From assembly GCA_041855445.1 (NCBI GenBank), contig JBHAEG010000041.1, forward strand, positions 1-46,700: 46,700 nt of DNA, in the 5' to 3' direction. This document shows, piece by piece, positions 41,010-46,700 of the stretch (position 1 is its first letter; each line of letters opens with the position of its first letter). Origin of the DNA: Faucicola sp041855445. Lineage in GTDB: Bacteria; Pseudomonadota; Gammaproteobacteria; Pseudomonadales; Moraxellaceae. The position numbers and the translations under genes are program-made. The notes under the pieces are model-generated. The model ran no database searches and was not told the DNA's origin. It saw only the letters and a list, made by a program, of their open reading frames with translations.

Positions 41010-41429
41010 TTAAAATTGTATTAATTTAGAATGATTATGCAGATGCATTGCCAATTCACCTAAACCAACTAATTGAAAATTTTCTGCTAAATTATCGCCT
41101 TGCAATTGATGTCGTTTGGCATTGTCGTTATCGGTGATGCCTCGAGCTAAGGCGACACTGACACAAACTTGAATGGTTAAATGATACTTTTTTGCTAATT
41201 GTTGCCATTCATTAGCGAGGTTTAATTGGTCATTGGGTAGCCATATTAATCGGTTAGCTAGCTGAACCGCATCTTGATATAAAAAAATTTGTAAACCAAC
41301 TGGCTGATTTGATTGTTGTTGCCATGCTTGACAAAAAGTTTGAGCGTACTGCCAGCCTGCCCGTGTCAAGGGGTGATATGGGTGATGCGATAATAGTAGG
41401 ACAGTGGGTTGTAATTGCATTGGTGACAT
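41010..41429 (-). CDS. tusD: Sulfur relay protein TusD (DsrE-like)
   Basis: TusD holds the sulfur-carrying Cys of the TusBCD complex in the wobble-uridine 2-thiolation relay. The 139-aa sequence contains LTIQVCVSVALARGITD, placing Cys89 at the position of the active E. coli Cys78 and the family ARGI turn. Other matches are FLYQDAVQLANRL and GLGELAMHL. It heads the tusD-C-B-E unit and is divergent from glnE (about 117 bp between starts). Two in-frame ATG codons (first and fourth residue) leave the exact start open. Confidence 0.93.
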   Translation of the reverse strand: MSPMQLQPTVLLLSHHPYHPLTRAGWQYAQTFCQAWQQQSNQPVGLQIFLYQDAVQLANRLIWLPNDQLNLANEWQQLAKKYHLTIQVCVSVALARGITDNDNAKRHQLQGDNLAENFQLVGLGELAMHLHNHSKLIQF

Positions 41430-41546
41430 GGTCTTGATGATTGGCTAATGAATATCATCTTGAAATTATAGCAAAAATAAAACTTTTTTGCTTAGACAGA
41501 ATATGCTAATCTTTTATTTTATCACCTTTTTGTTATTGAATTCACC

Positions 41547-44357
41547 ATGACTTTTACGATTTCTGCGACTCATATTGATACTTTACAACTTGCCAGCCCG
41601 TTTGCCTACCAGTTATGGCAACAAAAAAATCATATTTGCCAAGCTTTTTTACGCAGTTATTCACTTGATAGCCAACTGAGCGAACAACAAATTAAAGATT
41701 TAATTCGTGAATATATGTTAGATGAAGAATATCAATTAGCTGGCGAAGCTGAGATAATGACAGGGTTACGATTGTTACGTCAGCTCATGATGTTGCGTTG
41801 GATTTGGCAAGATGCGTTACAGTTAGTATCGTTAGAGCAATTGACTTGGGAACTATCCAAATTTGCTGATTTTTGTATTAGTTTTAGCAAAGATTATGTG
41901 TATGAAAAATTAATTAAACGCTATGGCGAACCCATGTATTTTGACCATAAAAATCGTCCAAAAAAAGATGATTTAGCCATCATTGCTATGGGAAAACTAG
42001 GAGCTGAAGAGCTAAATTTATCCAGTGATATTGATTTGATTTTTGTGCATCAAGGACAAGGAGAAACTAACGGCAGTCGAGCAACTGGCACAAAATCTAT
42101 TGATACCAAAAAATTTATGATGCGATGGGGACAGGGCATTATTGAGCTATTGGATAAGCAAACCAGCGATGGTTTTGTATTTCGGGTGGATATGCGACTG
42201 CGTCCGTGGGGGCAAGGTAGCGATTTGGCGATACATCTATCCGCATTGGAAAAATATTTTGCCCAACATGGGCGAGCATGGGAGCGCTTCGCTTGGTTAA
42301 AAGCCCGTTTAGTGAATGAGGTAAATTTTTCAGAAAAATTATATTCGTTAATTAAACCCTTTGTATTTCGCTACTATGTTGATTATAGTGCGTTTTCGGC
42401 GTTGCGAGAGATGAAATCCTTAATTCAAAATCAGGTTGAGCAACGTCAAGATATTGATAATATTAAACTTGGGGCAGGCGGTATCCGTGATATTGAGTTT
42501 ATTGTACAGGCGTTTCAAGTCATTTATGGTGGACAAATCCCTGATTTGCAAGTAAAAAATTGTTTGTTAGCAATGCAACAACTACATCGATTTAATTATT
42601 TAAATGACAGAACTTATCAAGAGTTATCAAACAGTTATCGTTTTTTACGCCGTTTGGAACATGCTATTCAGGCAATCCATGATGAACAAACTCAACGTCT
42701 TCCTAAAGACGATGCTCAACGTAAAAATCTTGCACTGGTGTTAGGTTTTGAAAATTGGCAAGGCTTGATAAATCAATTAAATATTTATCGTGACATGGTA
42801 AAACAGCCCTTTGAACACATGGTCACAGAACGCCATACTAAAGCCCAACAGCAAGAAATCAATCATGAAAGTAATTTAGGACAATTAGAGCAACAATTGA
42901 CCGAAGAAAATCAGCAACGCTTACAACAATTTTGGCAAAGTGCTTTAGTGAGAAAACTAAGCGATGAAGCCCGACAACGTTTAAACACCGCCTATCCTGT
43001 TATTGTCAATGCGTTGGTACAATCTGGTATTAATCAACAACAAATTAATTTAGTTTTACCTCGTTTATTAGCATTGTTAGAAGCCATTAGTCGCCGTTCC
43101 ATTTATTTGGTGATGTTAGCAGAAAATCCAACGGCAACGTTAAAATTAATCCCTGTCTTAGTTGCAAGCCCTTGGATTGCAACAGAATTGGTGAGTTACC
43201 CTGTATTATTAGACACCTTTTTACGGGAGCAGTATCGACATTTACCCGATAAAGAGGAGTTACAAGATATTTTACGTCAGCAGTTACTACGGGTTGAGCC
43301 TGACGATGAAGAAAATTTACTAAATGTATTGCGTTTTTTTAAAAAATCTCAAGTATTGGCAGTAGCAGGTAGTGATATTTTAGCGGAACGTCCATTGATG
43401 AAGATTTCTGATTCTTTGACTTATATTGCTGAAACAGTGTTGAGTCAGGTTTTGACATGGGCGTTTAACAGTCTAGTAAAAAAACATGGTTTTCCAGTTA
43501 ATACCCAAGGTGAACCCGTTAGTGAACATCATAATGGATTTGCCATAATTGGTTATGGTAAACTTGGCGGGCTAGAAATGAGTTATGCTTCAGATTTAGA
43601 CCTTGTTTTTATTCATGATATTGATGAACAAGCGATGACTACTGGTGAAAAACCAATCAGTGGTATGCGATTTGCTTCACGCTTGGCACAAAAGTTGATA
43701 AATACCTTAACAGTACAAACTCGAGATGGGCGAGCTTATGAAATTGATATGCGACTTCGTCCATCTGGGCAGGCAGGCATGATGATTGTTTCGTGTCATG
43801 CTTATGAGATGTACCAATTGGAAAAAGCGTGGGCGTGGGAACATCAAGCATTAGTTCGGGCAAGAGCGATTTGTGGTGATAGTCAAGTGATGGCAAAATT
43901 TGACAAAATTCGCCATCAAGTGTTATGTTTACCACGAGATAAAGATGCTGTGCGTATTGATGTTGCTAATATGCGACACAAGATGCATGACCATTTGGGT
44001 AGTGATAAACATACAAAACAACAAGGGCTTTTTCATCTAAAACAAGACACTGGCGGGATTGTAGATATTGAGTTTATCGCACAATTTGCGGTATTGGCAT
44101 ATGCTCATCAATATCCACAACTTGCCACATGGAGTGATAATGTACGAATTTTTGAGACTTTAGCAACGACAGGTTTATTAGCAGTGGAAATTTGCCAAAA
44201 GCTGACAAAAGCCTATTTAGCTATTCGAGCAACCATTCATCAATGTGCATTGGCAGAGAAAAAAATCTTGGTCAATGAACAAGAATGGCATCAAACTCGA
44301 GAATTTGTCGATAATCAGTGGCAACAACTCATTGGACAACGTCCCGAGGCACTATAA
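41547..44357 (+). CDS. glnE: Glutamine synthetase adenylyltransferase/deadenylase GlnE
   Basis: GlnE adds AMP to glutamine synthetase when nitrogen is plentiful and removes it when nitrogen is limiting, under control of PII. The 936-aa protein is of the usual size and has two nucleotidyltransferase domains: AIIAMGKLGAEELNLSSDIDLIFV (about 150-170, the deadenylase half) and AIIGYGKLGGLEMSYASDLDLVFI (about 670-695, the adenylyltransferase half), both with the GS/D-x-D metal motif. Regions GAGGIRDIEFIVQAFQ and DTGGIVDIEFIAQFAV repeat the linked helical signature. It is followed by ilvE at 33 bp. Confidence 0.97.
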   Translation: MTFTISATHIDTLQLASPFAYQLWQQKNHICQAFLRSYSLDSQLSEQQIKDLIREYMLDEEYQLAGEAEIMTGLRLLRQLMMLRWIWQDALQLVSLEQLTWELSKFADFCISFSKDYVYEKLIKRYGEPMYFDHKNRPKKDDLAIIAMGKLGAEELNLSSDIDLIFVHQGQGETNGSRATGTKSIDTKKFMMRWGQGIIELLDKQTSDGFVFRVDMRLRPWGQGSDLAIHLSALEKYFAQHGRAWERFAWLKARLVNEVNFSEKLYSLIKPFVFRYYVDYSAFSALREMKSLIQNQVEQRQDIDNIKLGAGGIRDIEFIVQAFQVIYGGQIPDLQVKNCLLAMQQLHRFNYLNDRTYQELSNSYRFLRRLEHAIQAIHDEQTQRLPKDDAQRKNLALVLGFENWQGLINQLNIYRDMVKQPFEHMVTERHTKAQQQEINHESNLGQLEQQLTEENQQRLQQFWQSALVRKLSDEARQRLNTAYPVIVNALVQSGINQQQINLVLPRLLALLEAISRRSIYLVMLAENPTATLKLIPVLVASPWIATELVSYPVLLDTFLREQYRHLPDKEELQDILRQQLLRVEPDDEENLLNVLRFFKKSQVLAVAGSDILAERPLMKISDSLTYIAETVLSQVLTWAFNSLVKKHGFPVNTQGEPVSEHHNGFAIIGYGKLGGLEMSYASDLDLVFIHDIDEQAMTTGEKPISGMRFASRLAQKLINTLTVQTRDGRAYEIDMRLRPSGQAGMMIVSCHAYEMYQLEKAWAWEHQALVRARAICGDSQVMAKFDKIRHQVLCLPRDKDAVRIDVANMRHKMHDHLGSDKHTKQQGLFHLKQDTGGIVDIEFIAQFAVLAYAHQYPQLATWSDNVRIFETLATTGLLAVEICQKLTKAYLAIRATIHQCALAEKKILVNEQEWHQTREFVDNQWQQLIGQRPEAL

Positions 44358-44390
44358 ACGATTTTAACCCTTAACAAAGGAGCAATAACG

Positions 44391-45335
44391 ATGGCAACCA
44401 TTCCAAGCATGGCGGATAGAGATGGCTTTATCTGGCTAGATGGTCAATTAGTTGATTGGCGTGAAGCAAAAATTCACGTTTTAACCCACACTCTACATTA
44501 TGGTATGGGTGTGTTTGAAGGCGTGCGAGCCTATGAAACTGCTGATGGACGTACCGCAATTTTTCGTCTAAAAGACCATACTGAACGCTTATTAAATTCT
44601 GCAAAAATTTTTCAATTAAAAGTGCCTTACGATGCCGAAACATTAAACACTGCTCAAAAAGCGGTTGTGCGTGAAAACAATTTAGCATCTGCCTATATTC
44701 GTCCAATTATTTGGGTTGGTTCAGAAAAATTAGGTATTGCTGCAAAAGATAACGCCATTCATACAGCGGTTGCAGGCTGGCATTGGGGAGCGTACTTAGG
44801 CGAAGAAGGCATTAAAAATGGTATTCGTGTTAAAACATCATCTTATACTCATCATATGCCAAACGTCACCATGTGTAAAGCAAAAGCAGTGAGTAACTAT
44901 CCTGTATCTATCATGTCAAATCAAGAAGTTACCCGTAACGGTTATGATGAAGCGATTTTGATGGACCCTCAGGGCTATGTTTGCCAAGGTTCAGGCGAAA
45001 ATCTATTTTTAGTCAAAAATGGCGAGTTACACACACCAGATTTATCGGGTGGGGCATTAGATGGTATTACTCGCCGTACAATTATACAATTTGCCAATGA
45101 TTTAGGTATTAAAGTTCATGAACGCCGTATTACTCGAGATGAATTTTATCTGGCAGATGAAATCTTTATGACAGGCACTGCTGCTGAAGTGACCCCAATC
45201 CGTGAGTATGATGACCGAGAAATTGGTAAAGGTGGTCGTGGTGAACTAACAGAGATGCTACAAAGTTTATATTTTGATGTTGTGCAAGGTCGCAATGACA
45301 AATATGCCCATTGGTTGAGTTTTGTCGATGAATAA
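44391..45335 (+). CDS. ilvE: Branched-chain amino acid aminotransferase
   Basis: IlvE is a PLP fold-type IV aminotransferase that performs the last step of valine, leucine and isoleucine synthesis. The 314-aa enzyme has VFEGVRAYET (about 42-51), ASAYIRPIIWVGSEKLG, CKAKAVSNYPVS with the PLP Lys (about 160), EAILMDPQGYVCQGSGENLFLV and GTAAEVTPIREYDDREIGKG. Start is supported by AAAGGAG 7 bp upstream. It lies downstream of glnE on the same strand, possibly cotranscribed, linking two glutamate/glutamine-related steps. A strong bidirectional terminator follows. Confidence 0.97.
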   Translation: MATIPSMADRDGFIWLDGQLVDWREAKIHVLTHTLHYGMGVFEGVRAYETADGRTAIFRLKDHTERLLNSAKIFQLKVPYDAETLNTAQKAVVRENNLASAYIRPIIWVGSEKLGIAAKDNAIHTAVAGWHWGAYLGEEGIKNGIRVKTSSYTHHMPNVTMCKAKAVSNYPVSIMSNQEVTRNGYDEAILMDPQGYVCQGSGENLFLVKNGELHTPDLSGGALDGITRRTIIQFANDLGIKVHERRITRDEFYLADEIFMTGTAAEVTPIREYDDREIGKGGRGELTEMLQSLYFDVVQGRNDKYAHWLSFVDE

Positions 45336-45362
45336 TTATTAATTTTTTAGTGATTATTTAGC

Positions 45363-45402
45363 TTGGGATAAGGACGATTATTTTCCTTATCCCAAATTTT
45401 TA
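45363..45402 (+). terminator. Bidirectional terminator between ilvE and putA
   Basis: TTGGGATAAGGA (45363-45374) and TCCTTATCCCAA (45384-45395) are a perfect 12-bp stem with a 9-nt loop, followed by ATTTTTAT on the plus strand. It lies between convergent genes and is the strongest hairpin in the window. The minus side is AAGC and less T-rich, so it mainly ends ilvE. Confidence 0.85.
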
Positions 45403-45419
45403 TCAATAAAATTATAGCG

Positions 45420-46700
45420 TTAAATTTCTTGTTCAGCCATTAAACTTGCGTTACCGCCTGCCGCTGTGGTGTTATAACTTAGACAAACTTCATGATATAA
45501 CTGATTGATATTCCAAAGGTTACTATCTTTCGTTTGACTAAAATCCACAATACGGCGAATGCTACCTGCTTGATTGGCAAGTTCCACTTTTAAGTCCACT
45601 GGCAGTTCATTTAATACCAGCACACAATCGCTCGCCAATGCCTGTTCTTGACTGACAACTTCAATCATTTTTGGTAAATGCTGAGCCCAAATTGCCAATG
45701 GGTGTCCAGAAACCACTTGGGTAACAATACCATTGGCACATAAATAAACTAACGCTGTTACTGCTTCACCCAATTGCCCATCATATAACCAAACTTTTTG
45801 CGGAGCATGCCAATATAAGGTATTTGTTTCTCCTGTTGGACCTTTTAACACACTACGGGCATGAGCAAGGCTATTTTGACTTGCCAAGCTAATGGCTTTT
45901 TGAGCATGGCTCTGTTCTTCACTTGATAGTCCCATTTGTGGTAATAATTGACTGACTTCGTCTAGGGCTTGAGTATTGACACTGGCTGGCGTCGTAACTT
46001 TTGGCGATTGCCAAACGCTTTGTTTGCTTAGGCGTTGTACATAAAACGGCCCGCCTGCCTTTGGTCCTGTACCCGACATGGCATGACCACCAAACGGCTG
46101 TACACCAACGACCGCACCAACAATGTTACGATTGACATAAATATTACCTGCTTCAATACGACTGCAAATATGGTCAATCGTGCCATCAATTCGGCTATGA
46201 ATACCATGTGTCAAAGCATAATCTTTGCTATTGATTTCATCAATCAATTTATCAAGATGTTTGGCTGAGAAACGCACAACGTGCAACACAGGTCCAAACA
46301 CTTCTTTGGTTAATTGTGATAAATCTTTTAATTCAAACATGATTGGCGAAACAAAAGTCGCTTCTGGGCTAATTTGTGGGTCAATCGCAACTTCATGATA
46401 AGACTTGGCGGTTTGTTTTAATTCATTGATATGAGCCAATAAGTTTTGCTGGGCTTCTTTATCAATAACAGGTCCAATGTCGGTATTTAATGCCATTGGA
46501 TTGGCAACCACCAGTTCATTCATCGCCCCTTTAATCATTTCTAGCATATGGTCTGCGATGTCTTCTTGTACACATAAAATTCGTAACGCAGAACAGCGTT
46601 GTCCTGCTGAGTCAAATGCCGAATTTAATACGTCTGCACAAACTTGTTCAGGCAAAGCGGTACTATCCACAATCATCGCATTTTGTCCGCCTGTTTCAGC
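45420..46700 (-). CDS. putA: Bifunctional proline dehydrogenase/P5C dehydrogenase PutA, 3' part
   Basis: PutA oxidises proline to glutamate in two steps. Only the C-terminal 426 residues are in the window; the frame is open to the window edge. They belong to the aldehyde-dehydrogenase (P5C dehydrogenase) domain: AETGGQNAMIVDSTALPEQV, the catalytic Cys region FDSAGQRCSALRIL, KEVFGPVLHVVRF, and EAGNIYVNRNIVGAVVGVQPFGGHAMSGTGPKAGG, which is the signature of PutA. The last roughly 200 residues form the extra C-terminal domain seen in long PutA proteins. The N-terminal DNA-binding and proline dehydrogenase domains, if present, lie beyond 46700. Confidence 0.95.
   Translation of the reverse strand, partial: AETGGQNAMIVDSTALPEQVCADVLNSAFDSAGQRCSALRILCVQEDIADHMLEMIKGAMNELVVANPMALNTDIGPVIDKEAQQNLLAHINELKQTAKSYHEVAIDPQISPEATFVSPIMFELKDLSQLTKEVFGPVLHVVRFSAKHLDKLIDEINSKDYALTHGIHSRIDGTIDHICSRIEAGNIYVNRNIVGAVVGVQPFGGHAMSGTGPKAGGPFYVQRLSKQSVWQSPKVTTPASVNTQALDEVSQLLPQMGLSSEEQSHAQKAISLASQNSLAHARSVLKGPTGETNTLYWHAPQKVWLYDGQLGEAVTALVYLCANGIVTQVVSGHPLAIWAQHLPKMIEVVSQEQALASDCVLVLNELPVDLKVELANQAGSIRRIVDFSQTKDSNLWNINQLYHEVCLSYNTTAAGGNASLMAEQEI

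Noticed and set aside
1..46700. tRNA, rRNA, prophage or intact insertion sequence
   Set aside because: No cloverleaf, rRNA stretch, transposase or phage structural gene was recognised on either strand by reading; a tRNAscan or ISfinder run would settle it.

Overview
This is a low-GC (roughly mid-30s percent by eye) gammaproteobacterial chromosome segment. Gene content points to the Moraxellaceae (Acinetobacter/Moraxella relatives): type II secretion minor pseudopilins standing alone as gspHIJK, a two-domain PPK2 phosphotransferase, a FabR-type regulator, an 'FFLEELY'-like protein, tusDCB-tusE, glnE-ilvE and a PutA with a C-terminal P5C dehydrogenase. The family is an inference from protein resemblance; no rRNA or tRNA gene was seen to settle it.

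Layout. 1-3340: a terminator, a possibly truncated EF-hand-like ORF, then rtcB (RNA ligase) with two small unrecognised genes. 3340-4019: gene-free, AT-rich, with short repeats. 4032-7451: a TetR regulator 4 bp upstream of gspH-I-J-K, behind a promoter whose spacer holds a perfect palindrome. 7448-9761 (minus): fabR-like regulator and the polyphosphate phosphotransferase. 9935-13304 (plus): FFLEELY-like protein, ubiE, a divergent endonuclease V, and a DUF805 membrane protein carrying four copies of an 84-bp repeat. 13314-19431 (minus): uup, lpxL-type acyltransferase, trpS, O-methyltransferase, scpA, scpB, mostly overlapping. 19541-22607: slyX (plus), then DUF2057, hda and hemW (minus). 22642-27572: EVE protein, lipoprotein, MATE pump, ppa (minus), hydrolase, MliC-like lipoprotein. 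27576-31428 (minus): rpsF-rpsR-rplI, then dnaB-alr. 31570-36135: RDD protein, ppsA, and divergent ppsR, which regulates PpsA. 36160-39381: DUF4377-like lipoprotein, sthA, a TetR gene behind a poly-C tract, and an unlisted 46-aa entericidin-like lipoprotein. 39519-46700: trmL, tusDCB/tusE (minus), glnE, ilvE, and the 3' part of putA running off the window.

Functional links: several genes serve the translation apparatus (S6/S18/L9, TrpS, TrmL, TusBCDE, Uup, RtcB); others serve replication and chromosome upkeep (DnaB, Hda, ScpA/B) and envelope work (T2SS pseudopilins, LpxL, Alr, lipoproteins). PpsA and PpsR form an enzyme/regulator pair across a shared intergenic region, and GlnE with IlvE and PutA touch nitrogen and amino-acid metabolism.

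Most of the window is ordinary core genome. I found no CRISPR array, intact insertion sequence, prophage or clear defence island. The points most worth a second look are the repeat-bearing DUF805 protein, the S6:S18-type leader of rpsF, the EndoV homologue lacking an active-site His, the rtcB gene trio, the TetR/palindrome/gspHIJK arrangement, and the poly-C tract near 38450.
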